Shown: positions 17,897 through 28,440 of the stretch, one piece after another
Layout: each line of letters starts with the position of its first letter
Numbering within the stretch: the first letter of the stretch is position 1
Assembly (NCBI GenBank): GCA_903827945.1
Contig: CAIKKN010000024.1
Coordinates: forward strand, 62,001 to 126,000
Reading direction: 5' to 3'
DNA: 64,000 nt
Source: an uncultured Actinomycetes bacterium
GTDB lineage: Bacteria; Actinomycetota; Actinomycetes; Nanopelagicales; Nanopelagicaceae
Translations under genes and position numbers: made by a program
Notes under the pieces: generated by a model
Told to the model about the DNA's origin: nothing
Databases searched by the model: none
What the model saw: only the letters and a program-made list of their open reading frames with translations

Positions 17897-20800
17897 GTGT
17901 CCACTAACGAGAAAAACGGTAATTTTGCGCATCTTCATGTGCATACCGAATACTCGATGCTGGATGGTGCGGCTCGTGTCACAGAATTAGTCGCCGAAGT
18001 TGCACGACTGGAAATGCCTGCGATTGCAATTACTGATCACGGAAATGTATTCGGTGCCTTTGAGTTTAATAAGCAGGCTATGAAAGCTGGCGTAAAGCCA
18101 ATCATTGGTATCGAAGCCTACATCGCTCCGGAATCTCGTTTTGAAAAGAAGCGCGTGAAATGGGCCGAAGGCGGAGAAGACGATGTCTCCGGTGGCGGGG
18201 CGTATACGCACATGACAATTTTGGCAGAGAACAACACTGGGCTATCAAATCTTTTTAAACTATCTTCGCTCGCTTCCCTCGAAGGTTTCTATTACAAACC
18301 ACGAATGGATCGAGAGCTACTTTCGAAATATTCGACTGGATTAATTGCAACTACAGGTTGCCCGGGTGGTGAAATTCAAACTCGCTTACGTATGGGCGCT
18401 TACAAGGAGGCTATCAGGGCAGCAAGTGAGCTTCGAGATATTTTTGGTCCTGAAAATTTCTTTCTTGAGGTAATGGATCACCAGATAGATATTGAAAGCC
18501 GTGTCCGTACCGATCTCCTCAAACTAGGCAAAGAACTTGGCTTGCCGCTCCTGGCAACAAACGATCTTCATTACACAAAACATGAAGATGCTGGAGCGCA
18601 TGAAGCTCTGCTTTGCGTGCAGTCAGGCTCAACAATCGCTGATCCAAAGAGATTCAAATTCGAGAATAACGAATTCTATTTAAAAACTGCATCGCAGATG
18701 CGCACGCTTTTCGCAGATATGCCAGAAGCCTGTGATAACACGCTGTTAATTGCAGAGCGGTGCAACATCACAATGCGCGAAGGAGAAAATCTTCTCCCAC
18801 GTTTTCCAGTCCCAACCGGTCAAACTGAAGTTAGTTGGTTAACAAGACTTGCGAATGAGGGCCTTCGCGATCGTTGCAACGGAAAGGTGCCAGCTGAATA
18901 TCAAGAACGTTTAGATTATGAATTAAGTGTGATGATAACGATGGGTTTCCCGGGCTACTTCTTGGTGGTTGCAGACCTTTGCTCACATGCCCGTGAAGTT
19001 GGAATCCGCGTTGGACCAGGTCGCGGATCTGCCGCGGGCTCATTAGTCTCATACTCTCTGGGTATTACTCAACTTGACCCAATTCGACATGGACTCTTGT
19101 TTGAAAGATTCCTAAATCCTGAACGTATTTCGATGCCGGATATTGATTTGGATTTCGATGAACGTCGTCGATCAGAAATGATTCAGTATGCAACAGATAC
19201 ATATGGTGAAGATCGTGTTGCGCAGATAATTACCTATAGCAATATCAAATCAAAGCAGGCGCTTAAAGATGCAACTCGAGTTCTTGGTTATCCATATGCA
19301 ATCGGGGATAAAATTACAAAAGCTCTTCCACCGACAGTTATGGGTAAGGACATCACACTTTCAGGCGTCTTTGATCCCAAAGATGATCGTTTTGGTGAAG
19401 CAGGAGAGTTTCGTAGCATCTATGAAACAGATCCAGATGCAAAGAAGATTGTTGACACTGCCCGCGGGTTGGAAGGTCTAAAAAGACAATGGGGAGTGCA
19501 CGCTGCTGGTGTTATTCTCTCGAAGGAGCCGTTGCTTGATGTAATTCCCATTCATCGCAGAGAGAGTGATGGAGCGATCATCACTCAATTTGATATGGGA
19601 GCATGCGAAGCCATTGGACTCCTAAAAATGGATTTTCTTGGCCTACGCAATTTGTCGGTTATTGATGTTTGTCTTGAAAATATTAAGAAGAATCAGGGAG
19701 CCGACGTGGAACTCTCCACTCTAACTCTTGATGACGCAAAGACTTTTGAGCTTCTCTCAAAAGGTGAAACTCTCGGGGTTTTCCAGCTTGATGGGGGACC
19801 GATGCGATCACTCCTTAAACAGATGTCACCCGACTCATTTGAAGATATCTCGGCGGTTTTGGCGCTTTACCGCCCCGGTCCGATGGGCGTAAATGCTCAT
19901 ACCGACTATGCCGATAGAAAGAATCGACGAAAGCCAGTTGAGCCAATTCACCCTGAACTTTCAGAACCTCTGGCCGATATCCTCGATGACACATACGGCT
20001 TAATTGTTTATCAAGAACAAGTTATGGCAATCGCACAGAAGGTTGCTGGTTTCTCACTTGGCCGCGCAGATTTACTGCGAAAAGCTATGGGTAAGAAGAA
20101 CAAAGATATTCTAGATAAAGAATATGTAAATTTCGAAGAAGGAATGAAGAAGAATAATTTTTCGCAAGCTGCAATCAAGAAGTTATGGGAAACTCTTATT
20201 CCCTTCTCAGATTACGCATTCAATCGCTCGCATACTGCCGGATACGGTCTTGTCTCGTATTGGACTGCTTATCTCAAATCAAATTACGCAACCGAATACA
20301 TGGCTGCGCTTCTAACCAGCGTACGTGATGACAAGGATAAGAGCGCGCAATATTTAAATGAATGCCGTCGCATGGGAATCAAAGTTCTCGCACCTGACGT
20401 TAATGAGTCACTGTCAGATTACACAGCGCTCGGAAAAGATATTCGATTTGGATTGAGCGCAATCCGAAATGTGGGAGAGAACGTCACCGAGTCAATTGTT
20501 CGAACCCGAGAGACAAAAAACCGGTTTGAGTCCTTTGGAGATTTTTTAGCAAAGGTAGATCAAAATGTTTGCAATAAGAAGACAATCGAGTCGTTGATTA
20601 AGGCTGGTGCTTTTGATTCACTTGGTCATTCCCGCAAGGGTTTAATGATGGTTTATTTGGAAGCAATTGATGCGGTAAATGAAACCAAGAGAGCAGAAGC
20701 GATTGGCCAATTCGACTTATTTGGTGATGCCCCCATTGGTGACACTCAAATGACTGGTGTTGAATTAACGATTCCTGAAGGCGAGTGGGATAAGTCATCG

Positions 20801-21424
20801 CTCTTGGCTTATGAACGTGAAATGTTGGGACTCTATGTTTCTGATCATCCACTCTTGGGCGTTGAGCACATTTTGCGCGCAGCAGTGGATATTCCGATCG
20901 GCCAACTCAACGATGAAGGAGTTGCCCATGAGCAAATTCTCTCTATCGGTGGTTTGATTACGCAGGTTCAACGTAAGGTTTCCAAGCAAGGAAACGCGTG
21001 GGCCATTGTTACTGTTGAAGATTTAGAAGGCGCTCAAGATGTGATGTTCTTTGCCAGTGCTTACACAACGCATGCTCTCAATCTTGTCGAAGACCGAGTT
21101 GTTGTTGTGCGTGGACGCGTTGATAAGAGAGAAGAAGCCCTTCGGTTCACAGCAATTGAAATGTCTATGCCTGATATCAGCCAAGGTCCAACTGGGCCAC
21201 TTCTCATTACTGTTGAATCCTCCAGAGTTACTCCTCCGTTGGTTGATCGAATGAAGGAGATTCTCCGATCTCATCCTGGGGCTCGTGAAGTACATTTGAG
21301 ACTCGATGACGGAAAAGCTGGCTTGGTCATGAAATTAGATGATGATTTGCGAGTGACAGCATCACCAAGTTTATCTGCGGATTTGAAGCAAGTTCTTGGC
21401 CCTGACTGTTTACCTGCCGGCTAA
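17897..21424 (+). CDS. dnaE: DNA polymerase III alpha subunit
   Basis: This is the replicative polymerase. The N-terminal PHP domain opens with FAHLHVHTEYSMLDGAA, the polymerase palm contains the catalytic PDIDLDFDERRR segment near residue 425, followed by the finger domain, helix-hairpin-helix and an OB fold near the C-terminus. With GTG 17897 the protein has 1175 residues and nine residues before the first conserved position, as remembered for mycobacterial DnaE1. ATG 17855 (1189 residues) overlaps rluD and lies in a hairpin loop; it is the alternative. Identity is certain. Confidence 0.96.
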   Translation: MSTNEKNGNFAHLHVHTEYSMLDGAARVTELVAEVARLEMPAIAITDHGNVFGAFEFNKQAMKAGVKPIIGIEAYIAPESRFEKKRVKWAEGGEDDVSGGGAYTHMTILAENNTGLSNLFKLSSLASLEGFYYKPRMDRELLSKYSTGLIATTGCPGGEIQTRLRMGAYKEAIRAASELRDIFGPENFFLEVMDHQIDIESRVRTDLLKLGKELGLPLLATNDLHYTKHEDAGAHEALLCVQSGSTIADPKRFKFENNEFYLKTASQMRTLFADMPEACDNTLLIAERCNITMREGENLLPRFPVPTGQTEVSWLTRLANEGLRDRCNGKVPAEYQERLDYELSVMITMGFPGYFLVVADLCSHAREVGIRVGPGRGSAAGSLVSYSLGITQLDPIRHGLLFERFLNPERISMPDIDLDFDERRRSEMIQYATDTYGEDRVAQIITYSNIKSKQALKDATRVLGYPYAIGDKITKALPPTVMGKDITLSGVFDPKDDRFGEAGEFRSIYETDPDAKKIVDTARGLEGLKRQWGVHAAGVILSKEPLLDVIPIHRRESDGAIITQFDMGACEAIGLLKMDFLGLRNLSVIDVCLENIKKNQGADVELSTLTLDDAKTFELLSKGETLGVFQLDGGPMRSLLKQMSPDSFEDISAVLALYRPGPMGVNAHTDYADRKNRRKPVEPIHPELSEPLADILDDTYGLIVYQEQVMAIAQKVAGFSLGRADLLRKAMGKKNKDILDKEYVNFEEGMKKNNFSQAAIKKLWETLIPFSDYAFNRSHTAGYGLVSYWTAYLKSNYATEYMAALLTSVRDDKDKSAQYLNECRRMGIKVLAPDVNESLSDYTALGKDIRFGLSAIRNVGENVTESIVRTRETKNRFESFGDFLAKVDQNVCNKKTIESLIKAGAFDSLGHSRKGLMMVYLEAIDAVNETKRAEAIGQFDLFGDAPIGDTQMTGVELTIPEGEWDKSSLLAYEREMLGLYVSDHPLLGVEHILRAAVDIPIGQLNDEGVAHEQILSIGGLITQVQRKVSKQGNAWAIVTVEDLEGAQDVMFFASAYTTHALNLVEDRVVVVRGRVDKREEALRFTAIEMSMPDISQGPTGPLLITVESSRVTPPLVDRMKEILRSHPGAREVHLRLDDGKAGLVMKLDDDLRVTASPSLSADLKQVLGPDCLPAG

Positions 21425-21450
21425 AGGAAGCCCGCCTAATTTTTTATGCA

Positions 21451-21464
21451 ACGGGGCTCCCCGT
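21451..21464 (+). promoter_or_regulatory. GC-rich dyad upstream of hisD
   Basis: ACGGGG-CT-CCCCGT is a 6+2+6 dyad in the 60-base gap between dnaE and hisD, eight bases before the hisD -10 candidate. It might be an operator in the promoter spacer or a short terminator-like stem; no T-run follows it. Confidence 0.4.
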
Positions 21465-21472
21465 GAAACCCG

Positions 21473-21478
21473 TAGAAT
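21473..21478 (+). promoter_or_regulatory. Candidate -10 element for leaderless his-trp transcript
   Basis: TAGAAT ends six bases before the hisD GTG (21485), and no Shine-Dalgarno sequence is present. This is the only evident promoter before a run of twelve genes. Confidence 0.55.
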
Positions 21479-21484
21479 TGTGGC

Positions 21485-22789
21485 GTGCTAATCCGTCGAA
21501 TTGATCTCCGAGGCAAGGGGCTCACTAAGGCTGAATATAAATCTCTTCTTCCAAGAGCTGTTATGGATGTGGAAGCGGCAATGGTTGCAATTGCGCCGGT
21601 ATTGGCGGATGTGAAAAATGGCAGCGAAGAAACGCTTAAGGAATTTGCCTTAAAGTTTGATGGAATAAAACCAGAAAATATTCGAGTTCCAAAGGAACTT
21701 CTAAAGAAAGCCCTTCAAGAGCTCGATGCTGATGTGAGAATCGCTCTAGATGAAGCGATTATTAGAATTAAGAAAGTGCATTCTGACCAATCTCGAAGCG
21801 ATAAGACGACGGTTGTTGTTGATGGTGGAATAGTCACGCAGAAGTGGATTCCAGTTGATCGCGTTGGGCTCTATGTTCCCGGTGGCAAAGCTGTTTATCC
21901 GAGTTCGGTCATGATGAATGTGATCCCCGCTCAAATAGCGAATGTGTCGAGTATTGCTGTTGCCTCACCACCGCAAAAAGAATTTAACGGCTTGCCACAC
22001 CCAACTATTCTGGCAACGTGTGAATTACTCGGGATCGAAGAGGTTTATGCCGTTGGCGGCGCCCAAGCTGTGGCGATGTTTGCATACGGTGTTAAGGGTT
22101 TGTGCGAGCCTGCGGATATGGTTACTGGCCCTGGCAATATTTATGTTGCCGCAGCAAAGCGCGCACTTCGAGGTCTAATCGGCATTGATTCGGAAGCCGG
22201 TCCTACAGAGATTGCAATTGTTGCTGATTCAACCGCCCGAGCTCAAGATGTTGCAGCAGACCTTATAAGCCAGGCAGAACACGACACCATCGCCGCTGCA
22301 GTTCTGGTGAGCGATTCGGCAGAACTCATTTCCCAAGTTGAACATCAACTTGAATCAAGGGTTTCTGCAACTAAGCATTCGGATCGAATCCGAACTGCGC
22401 TTACAGGAATTCAAAGTTGCATCGTCCTGGTTGATAATATTGATCAGGCAATCGATGTGGTCAACGCTTACGCTGCCGAGCACTTAGAACTTATAGTTGA
22501 GGATGCAGCAGCTGTGGCTTCCAAAATTAGAAATGCGGGAGCTGTATTTCTTGGAGCATATTCCCCAGTCTCGCTGGGGGATTACTCGGCAGGCTCAAAT
22601 CACGTCCTGCCCACAGGTGGGTGTGCATGCCATTCAAGTGGATTGTCGGTGCAAAGTTTTCTTAAGGGCGTGAATTTCATCAGCTACGACGAATCTGCCT
22701 TCACTGCGATTGCAGCAAATGTAATCACTTTGGCTAATTCTGAAGATTTGCCTGCCCATGGTGAAGCGATTTCTGCGAGGCTTGAATGA
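21485..22789 (+). CDS. hisD: Histidinol dehydrogenase
   Basis: HisD catalyses the last two oxidations from L-histidinol to L-histidine with NAD+ and a zinc ion. The 434-residue protein shows [14 protein letters not shown], the [12 protein letters not shown] and [13 protein letters not shown] stretches, the QAEHD zinc-site segment and [12 protein letters not shown]. It starts at GTG 21485, probably leaderless. Its stop overlaps hisC (ATGA). It heads the his-trp cluster; hisG and hisE are not in this window. Confidence 0.96.
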   Translation: MLIRRIDLRGKGLTKAEYKSLLPRAVMDVEAAMVAIAPVLADVKNGSEETLKEFALKFDGIKPENIRVPKELLKKALQELDADVRIALDEAIIRIKKVHSDQSRSDKTTVVVDGGIVTQKWIPVDRVGLYVPGGKAVYPSSVMMNVIPAQIANVSSIAVASPPQKEFNGLPHPTILATCELLGIEEVYAVGGAQAVAMFAYGVKGLCEPADMVTGPGNIYVAAAKRALRGLIGIDSEAGPTEIAIVADSTARAQDVAADLISQAEHDTIAAAVLVSDSAELISQVEHQLESRVSATKHSDRIRTALTGIQSCIVLVDNIDQAIDVVNAYAAEHLELIVEDAAAVASKIRNAGAVFLGAYSPVSLGDYSAGSNHVLPTGGCACHSSGLSVQSFLKGVNFISYDESAFTAIAANVITLANSEDLPAHGEAISARLE

Positions 22790-23883
22790 ATAACTGGCCG
22801 GATTGGTTGCCACTTCGAGAAAATTTGCGCTCCTTATCTCCGTATGGAGCTCCTCAAATTGGAGAGGTTCTCCAACTCAACACAAATGAAAACCCATTTC
22901 CTCTGCCGGCAGAAGTCCAAGAAAAAATTGTTAGCCGAGTTCAAGAAGTCGCAGCAAGTTTAAATCGCTATCCAGATAGAGATGCTGTTCGCTTGAGAGC
23001 AAAGCTTGCGCAATACATCAATTATCGCGCTGGCACGCAATTCTCGGTCGAGAATATTTGGGCTGCAAATGGCAGCAATGAAATTCTCCAAACACTTTTC
23101 TTAGCGTTTGGCGGCGCCCAGCGAAAAGCACTTGGTTTCACACCTTCGTATTCGGTTCATCCTCTCATTGCAAACGTTACTGGCACGACTTGGATTGCTG
23201 GCTTGCGAGAAGATGATTTCGCGATTAACTCCAAAGCGGCAGCAGAGCAAATATTGGATGAAAAACCCTCCCTTGTTTTTATAACAACTCCCAACAATCC
23301 ATCAGGGACGGCGACTCCTATTTTAGATATTGAGAAGTTAGCGGTTGCTGCAGGAGAAGTTGGAGCACTTCTTATTGTCGATGAAGCGTATGCAGAATTT
23401 TCTGCTGAAGAGAGCGCCGCAACACTTATTGTGAAATTTCCGCACGTTGTATCAACGAGGACGATGAGCAAAGCATTTGCCTTCGCTGGAGTTCGAGTTG
23501 GTTATCTAGTTGCTCACCCTATTGTGATCGATGCTGCGCTCGTAACAAGACTCCCATATCATTTAAGTGCGCTGACCCAGGCGGCCGCTGAAGTTGCGAT
23601 TGACGATGCCGATCTATTGCAAGGCGGAATAGATTTACTCCTCGGGGAACGAGAGAATTTGGCAAGTGGACTTGCCACCCTTGGATGGAGAGCCCTTGAT
23701 AGTTCGGCAAATTTCCTCCTCTTTTCTGGTTTCAGCGGAACTTCTGCTGCAACATGGCAAGAATTTCTCAATCGCGGAGTTTTGATACGTGATGTCGGCT
23801 TGGAGGGTTACTTGCGAGTTACCGTGGGAACTCCTGCCGAGAATCAACGATTTTTAACAGTCGCGCAGGAGATTGCGCAATAA
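22786..23883 (+). CDS. hisC: Histidinol-phosphate aminotransferase
   Basis: HisC is a fold-type I PLP enzyme that transaminates imidazole acetol phosphate. Visible motifs are [10 protein letters not shown] near the N-terminus, [16 protein letters not shown] and the PLP lysine in [16 protein letters not shown]. Length 365 is normal. ATG 22786 overlaps the hisD stop. A 52-base gap separates it from hisB. Confidence 0.95.
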   Translation: MNNWPDWLPLRENLRSLSPYGAPQIGEVLQLNTNENPFPLPAEVQEKIVSRVQEVAASLNRYPDRDAVRLRAKLAQYINYRAGTQFSVENIWAANGSNEILQTLFLAFGGAQRKALGFTPSYSVHPLIANVTGTTWIAGLREDDFAINSKAAAEQILDEKPSLVFITTPNNPSGTATPILDIEKLAVAAGEVGALLIVDEAYAEFSAEESAATLIVKFPHVVSTRTMSKAFAFAGVRVGYLVAHPIVIDAALVTRLPYHLSALTQAAAEVAIDDADLLQGGIDLLLGERENLASGLATLGWRALDSSANFLLFSGFSGTSAATWQEFLNRGVLIRDVGLEGYLRVTVGTPAENQRFLTVAQEIAQ

Positions 23884-23935
23884 TCAGCCCTTCACTTTAT
23901 TAAGTTCAAGAAACGATGGAAGAGAGAAGAATCAG

Positions 23936-24535
23936 ATGGCGCTAATCGAAGGTAGAACTGCTCTCGTTGTTCGCGAGACTAAAGAGTCCAAAGTCAGCGT
24001 CTCTTTGAATCTGGATGGCTCGGGCCAGATCTCCATCGAAACTGGTGTTCCATTTTTTGATCACATGCTTTCTCAACTTGGGAAGCACGCCGGCTTTGAC
24101 CTCACTGTCAAAACCGAGGGCGACGTCGATGTTGACTCACACCACACAGTTGAGGACACGTCTTTAGCTTTTGGCCAAGCCCTACGCGAAGCACTTGGTG
24201 ATAAGAGCGGTATTCGTAGATTTGGAGATGCCATGGTTCCACTCGATGAAGTTTTAGTTCAAGCTGCTGTTGACCTATCGGGGCGCCCTTATCTTGTTCA
24301 TCGCCAACCAGAGATTGTTGAATTAATTGGAACTTTTGATACGACGCTCGGACGCCACATATGGGAATCCATTGTGGCCGAAGCTCGTATTGCATTACAT
24401 GTGAGAGTGCTCGAAGGCAGAAATGCGCACCATGTATTTGAAGCGCAGTTTAAGGCGGTGGCTCGCGCCCTTCGCGATGCAGTGACCGTTGATAATCGTG
24501 TTACCGGAATCCCTTCGACTAAGGGCTCTCTTTGA
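23936..24535 (+). CDS. hisB: Imidazoleglycerol-phosphate dehydratase
   Basis: HisB dehydrates imidazole glycerol phosphate using manganese. The two halves of the duplicated fold each carry the metal-binding pattern: [15 protein letters not shown] and, near the end, [16 protein letters not shown] start at ATG 23936 (199 residues, [17 protein letters not shown]), behind a weak purine-rich site; upstream codons inside hisC would add an unconserved extension. It is the monofunctional form without the phosphatase domain. The stop overlaps a TTG start for hisH (TTGA). Confidence 0.94.
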   Translation: MALIEGRTALVVRETKESKVSVSLNLDGSGQISIETGVPFFDHMLSQLGKHAGFDLTVKTEGDVDVDSHHTVEDTSLAFGQALREALGDKSGIRRFGDAMVPLDEVLVQAAVDLSGRPYLVHRQPEIVELIGTFDTTLGRHIWESIVAEARIALHVRVLEGRNAHHVFEAQFKAVARALRDAVTVDNRVTGIPSTKGSL

Positions 24536-25122
24536 TAGCAATTCTTGATTATGGTTCGGGAAATCTGCGATCGGCTCAACGCGCTTTTGCTTTAACTGGG
24601 CATGATGTTTTATTGACATCAAAACGAAGTGAATTTCTTAAGGCAGATGCCTTTGTTGTTCCAGGTGTAGGAGCGTACGGAGCATGCATGAAGCAACTTG
24701 AGGAAATTGATGGAAGAGGCGCTGTAAGTGACGCGGTCAATTCGGGGAAACCTATATTTGGAATTTGTGTGGGAATGCAGATTCTCTTTACTTCGGGAAG
24801 TGAGAAAGGCAAACATTTAGGACTTGGCTATTTTCCAGGAGATGTGAGTCTTATTAACGCTCCAGTTTTGCCGCACATTGGATGGAACGATGTAAACGCA
24901 ACCTCGCCAATCTTTCATGGCGTTGAATCAGAGAAATTCTATTTTGTTCACTCATATGCCGCCAAGAATGATGTAGAGAGTGCTCAAGTTTCTTGGACTA
25001 CCTATGGCGAGCGGTTTGTCGCCGCCATTTCAAAAGAGAATATTTTTGCAACGCAATTCCATCCAGAGAAGAGTGGAGATGCGGGAGCAAAATTAATTGA
25101 GAATTGGGCGAAACTGATATGA
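24532..25122 (+). CDS. hisH: Imidazole glycerol phosphate synthase, glutaminase subunit
   Basis: HisH is the class I amidotransferase partner of HisF and supplies ammonia from glutamine. The catalytic Cys79 lies in GICVGMQ, and FHPEKSG carries the His-Glu pair. The start is TTG 24532 overlapping the hisB stop. Length 196. hisF is two genes downstream and encodes the synthase partner. Confidence 0.95.
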   Translation: MIAILDYGSGNLRSAQRAFALTGHDVLLTSKRSEFLKADAFVVPGVGAYGACMKQLEEIDGRGAVSDAVNSGKPIFGICVGMQILFTSGSEKGKHLGLGYFPGDVSLINAPVLPHIGWNDVNATSPIFHGVESEKFYFVHSYAAKNDVESAQVSWTTYGERFVAAISKENIFATQFHPEKSGDAGAKLIENWAKLI

Positions 25123-25841
25123 AGAAACTCGAGCTATTACCGGCCATAGATGTAAAAGGTGGAAAGGCTGTCCGACTTGTTCAAGGTGAGCTTTCTGCTG
25201 AAAGTCAGTATGGAAATCCTCTAGAAGTTGCCCAAGAATTCGTCAATGCCGGCGCAGAGTGGATCCATTTAGTTGATCTGGATGCTGCATTTGGGATTGG
25301 GAGCAATGCACATTTGCTTGCCGAAGTCATTGCGTCAGTCGATATACACGTAGAACTCTCTGGCGGAATTCGCGATGATGAATCCCTTCGCCGGGCTTTA
25401 GCAACTGGATGCAAGAGAGTGAATCTAGGTACCGCCGCCCTTGAAAATCCTGATTGGACAGCAAAGGTGATCAGTGAATTCGGTGATCGTATTGCTGTGG
25501 GGCTTGATGTTCGGGGACATATTCTCGCGGCACGAGGATGGACAAAAGAGGGCGGAGATCTTTTCGAAACGATAGAGCGACTTGATCGCAATGGTTGTGC
25601 ACGCTATATCGTCACAGATGTAGCGAAAGACGGAACGCTTACCGGACCGAATTTAGAATTATTGAAAGAAGTATGTGCTGCTACATCACAGCCCGTTGTT
25701 GCAAGTGGAGGAGTTTCAACGCTTCAAGACTTGAAAAATATTAGGTCGCTGACCGAGATTGGCGTTGAGGGATCAATCGTCGGAAAGGCGCTCTATGCAG
25801 GGGCATTTACTCTTGAGCAAGCCCTAGCGGTAACGCGATGA
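25119..25841 (+). CDS. priA: Phosphoribosyl isomerase PriA (HisA/TrpF bifunctional)
   Basis: The (beta-alpha)8 isomerase acts on ProFAR in histidine synthesis and, in actinobacteria, also on phosphoribosyl anthranilate for tryptophan synthesis. Catalytic aspartates are in PAIDVKGG and [10 protein letters not shown]; the loop [12 protein letters not shown] matches the RGW loop that lets PriA switch substrates. No trpF lies between trpC and trpB, which fits dual use. ATG 25119 overlaps the hisH stop; 240 residues. Dual specificity is inferred from family and context. Confidence 0.92.
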   Translation: MKKLELLPAIDVKGGKAVRLVQGELSAESQYGNPLEVAQEFVNAGAEWIHLVDLDAAFGIGSNAHLLAEVIASVDIHVELSGGIRDDESLRRALATGCKRVNLGTAALENPDWTAKVISEFGDRIAVGLDVRGHILAARGWTKEGGDLFETIERLDRNGCARYIVTDVAKDGTLTGPNLELLKEVCAATSQPVVASGGVSTLQDLKNIRSLTEIGVEGSIVGKALYAGAFTLEQALAVTR

Positions 25842-26599
25842 CTCTGGCGAAAAGAATTATCCCTTGCCTGGACGTAGATAATGGCAGAGTCGTCAAGGGA
25901 GTGAATTTTACAAACCTTGTCGATGCAGGGGACCCTGTTGAACTTGCGAAACGATACGGCGAAGAAGGTGCTGATGAGCTCACCTTTTTGGATATCTCCG
26001 CGAGCGTTGATGGCCGCGCAACAACTCTAGACATTGTTAGCAGAACAGCAGAACAGGTATTTATCCCGTTGACTGTAGGTGGTGGAATTCGCACCGTTGA
26101 GGACGTAAATCAATTATTGCGCGCAGGCGCAGATAAAGTTTCAATTAACACCGCTGCGATCAAACGACCAGATTTGATCAACGAAATAGCAGATCGATTT
26201 GGTAACCAAGTACTTGTTCTTTCTGTGGATGCAAGGCGCGCACAAACAAAGTCAGGTTTTGAAGTGACAACCCATGGGGGACGAGAAAGCACGCGGCTCG
26301 ACGCCCTTGAATGGATGCAAGATGCGGTGACAAGGGGAGTTGGCGAGATATTGCTTAACTCAATGGATGCAGACGGCACTAAGTCGGGGTATGACATTCA
26401 GATGATTAAGGCAACTCGAGCGCTTCTTTCGGTACCGATTATTGCCAGTGGAGGAGCCGGGAAGGTTTCAGATTTTGCAGATGCTCTCGAAGCAGGGGCA
26501 GACGCACTCCTTGCCGCAAGTGTCTTTCATTTCGGGACATTCAAGATTTCTGAGGTAAAAAGCTATCTTTCTAGGGCCGGATATTCGGTTCGCGACTAA
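25838..26599 (+). CDS. hisF: Imidazole glycerol phosphate synthase, cyclase subunit
   Basis: HisF closes the imidazole ring and releases AICAR. The barrel shows the N-terminal catalytic Asp in [18 protein letters not shown] and the second in [13 protein letters not shown]; phosphate-binding GGGIRTVED and [10 protein letters not shown] are present. Length 253. It overlaps priA (ATGA) and works with HisH from the same cluster. Confidence 0.96.
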   Translation: MTLAKRIIPCLDVDNGRVVKGVNFTNLVDAGDPVELAKRYGEEGADELTFLDISASVDGRATTLDIVSRTAEQVFIPLTVGGGIRTVEDVNQLLRAGADKVSINTAAIKRPDLINEIADRFGNQVLVLSVDARRAQTKSGFEVTTHGGRESTRLDALEWMQDAVTRGVGEILLNSMDADGTKSGYDIQMIKATRALLSVPIIASGGAGKVSDFADALEAGADALLAASVFHFGTFKISEVKSYLSRAGYSVRD

Positions 26600-26611
26600 A
26601 CCTTCGTACGG

Positions 26612-26617
26612 CAGAAT
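26612..26617 (+). promoter_or_regulatory. Possible -10 element before hisI
   Basis: CAGAAT ends six bases before the hisI GTG (26624) in the 24-base gap after hisF; it matches the TANNNT pattern except at its first base. It might give the hisI-trp part a separate leaderless transcript. Confidence 0.3.
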
Positions 26618-26623
26618 AGCCCT

Positions 26624-26953
26624 GTGAACTTTCCGATTGAAGTCCAAGACCGTTTTTCGCGCGGTGAATTGATTGCTGCCATAGCGCAGGAGTCTTCAAC
26701 GGGAGAAGTGTTAATGATGGCGTGGATGAATTCTGCGGCGCTAGAACAGACGATCCAAACAAAAAAGGTCACTTACTGGAGTAGAAGTCGCCAATCTCTC
26801 TGGGTGAAAGGTGAAAGTTCTGGGCATACGCAGAATTTGATTTCAATCTCATACGACTGCGATGGGGATGCACTTCTGCTCCAGATTGAGCAAGAAGGGG
26901 CTGCTTGCCATACGGGTGAGCGAACATGTTTTCATCGAGAGGTTTCCCAATGA
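26624..26953 (+). CDS. hisI: Phosphoribosyl-AMP cyclohydrolase
   Basis: HisI opens the adenine ring of PR-AMP in the third step of histidine synthesis. The 109-residue protein has MMAWMNSAALEQT, TYWSRSRQSLWVKGESSG, the metal-binding CDGDALL and the cysteines of GAACHTGERTC. It is the stand-alone cyclohydrolase without the HisE pyrophosphohydrolase domain. It overlaps trpE (ATGA), joining the histidine and tryptophan blocks. Confidence 0.95.
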   Translation: MNFPIEVQDRFSRGELIAAIAQESSTGEVLMMAWMNSAALEQTIQTKKVTYWSRSRQSLWVKGESSGHTQNLISISYDCDGDALLLQIEQEGAACHTGERTCFHREVSQ

Positions 26954-28440
26954 TGACCCTTGAAGAATTTAGAAAATACGCGAAAGAGTTCAATGTAATT
27001 CCAGTATTTCAAAAGTTTATCGCTGATAGCGAGACGCCTCTAGGCCTGTATCGTAAATTGGCCAATGATCGTCCAGGAACATTTTTGCTTGAATCTGCAG
27101 AGCATGGTGGTGTGTGGTCTCGCTATTCCTTTATCGGAGTTAATTGCGTTGCCACTCTTACCGAAGTGAATGGTCTTGCTGAGTGGGTTGGTACCGCGCC
27201 AGCCGGAGCTCCTCATGGAATTAATCCGTTGGAAGCCGTACGGATTACAGCTTCGCATTTGAAGTCACCTCACATCCCTGAGCTACCACCTCTTACGGGA
27301 GGACTTGTTGGTTACATGGGGTATGAAATTGTTCGACGCCTCGAAAAGATTCCCAATATTGCGAAGAAGGATGTCGAGCTTCCCGAAATTTCATACATGC
27401 TCACATCCGATCTTGCAATCTACGATCACTTTGAAGGCTCACTTACCTTGATTGCGAATGCAATCAATTGGGATGGGAGTGATGAACGAGTTGATGAAGC
27501 CTATGGCGAGGCTGTAGCCAGACTTGATGCCATGGCACAAAAAGCGAATGAATCACTTGCTTCGCATATAACTCTTCCAACAGAAAAACCGATTGCGAAA
27601 TTTGACCGAAATATGTCATCAGAGGAATACTGCAAGAAAGTAGAACTGATTAAGGAAGAAATTCGATCTGGAGAAGCATTTCAGGTTGTTTTATCGCAGA
27701 GATTTACGATGGATTGTTCAGCATCTCCGTACGATGTCTATCGCGCGCTGCGCTTACAAAATCCAAGTCCTTACATGTATTTGTTTCGATTCCATGATGG
27801 GCTAGATATCGTTGGCTCAAGCCCGGAAGCTCTTGTAAAAATAAATGATGGCGAAGTCATGATCCATCCCATTGCTGGAACTCGCCCTCGTTCTGAAAAC
27901 CCTGAAATTGATGCGCAAAATGGTGAAGAATTATTGGCCGACCCTAAAGAGCGCGCAGAACACCTCATGCTTGTCGATTTGGGAAGAAATGACCTTGGAC
28001 GAGTATGTGAAGCGGGTTCTGTTGAAGTCGTTGAGTTTATGCATTTAGAGCGATATTCACATGTTATGCATATTGTTTCCACTGTCGTTGGAAAATTAGA
28101 TAAGAAGAATTCTCCTGTGGATGCCTTGTATGCAGTTTTTCCAGCAGGGACTTTGTCAGGTGCTCCCAAGCCCCGAGCCATGGAAATTATCGAGGAGCAA
28201 GAGCCAACGCGTCGAGGAATTTATGGCGGAACTATCGGATACCTTGATTTCAGAGGAAACATTGATGCTTGTATACCAATTCGTACTGCTGTCATTAAAG
28301 ACGGGAAAGCATATGTACAAGCTGGTGCCGGAATTGTTGCAGATTCCATTCCGGAGAGTGAAGAAGTAGAATGTAGGAATAAAGCAGCTGCCGTTTTAAA
28401 TGCAATAGCAGCAGCAAACTCGATGAAGGCCCTCTCTTAA
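26950..28440 (+). CDS. trpE: Anthranilate synthase component I
   Basis: TrpE makes anthranilate from chorismate with ammonia from TrpG, which is not in this window. The chorismate-binding domain shows FQVVLSQRF, PSPYMYLF, the HPIAGTRPR motif, DLGRNDLGRV, SGAPKPRAMEII and the C-terminal GAGIVADS. Start ATG 26950 overlaps the hisI stop and has GAGAGG eight bases upstream; 496 residues. The stop shares one base with the next small gene (TAATG). Confidence 0.95.
   Translation: MMTLEEFRKYAKEFNVIPVFQKFIADSETPLGLYRKLANDRPGTFLLESAEHGGVWSRYSFIGVNCVATLTEVNGLAEWVGTAPAGAPHGINPLEAVRITASHLKSPHIPELPPLTGGLVGYMGYEIVRRLEKIPNIAKKDVELPEISYMLTSDLAIYDHFEGSLTLIANAINWDGSDERVDEAYGEAVARLDAMAQKANESLASHITLPTEKPIAKFDRNMSSEEYCKKVELIKEEIRSGEAFQVVLSQRFTMDCSASPYDVYRALRLQNPSPYMYLFRFHDGLDIVGSSPEALVKINDGEVMIHPIAGTRPRSENPEIDAQNGEELLADPKERAEHLMLVDLGRNDLGRVCEAGSVEVVEFMHLERYSHVMHIVSTVVGKLDKKNSPVDALYAVFPAGTLSGAPKPRAMEIIEEQEPTRRGIYGGTIGYLDFRGNIDACIPIRTAVIKDGKAYVQAGAGIVADSIPESEEVECRNKAAAVLNAIAAANSMKALS

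Noticed and set aside
26600-26950. trp attenuator or leader peptide before trpE
   Set aside because: trpE overlaps hisI directly; there is no room for a leader peptide and no terminator hairpin.
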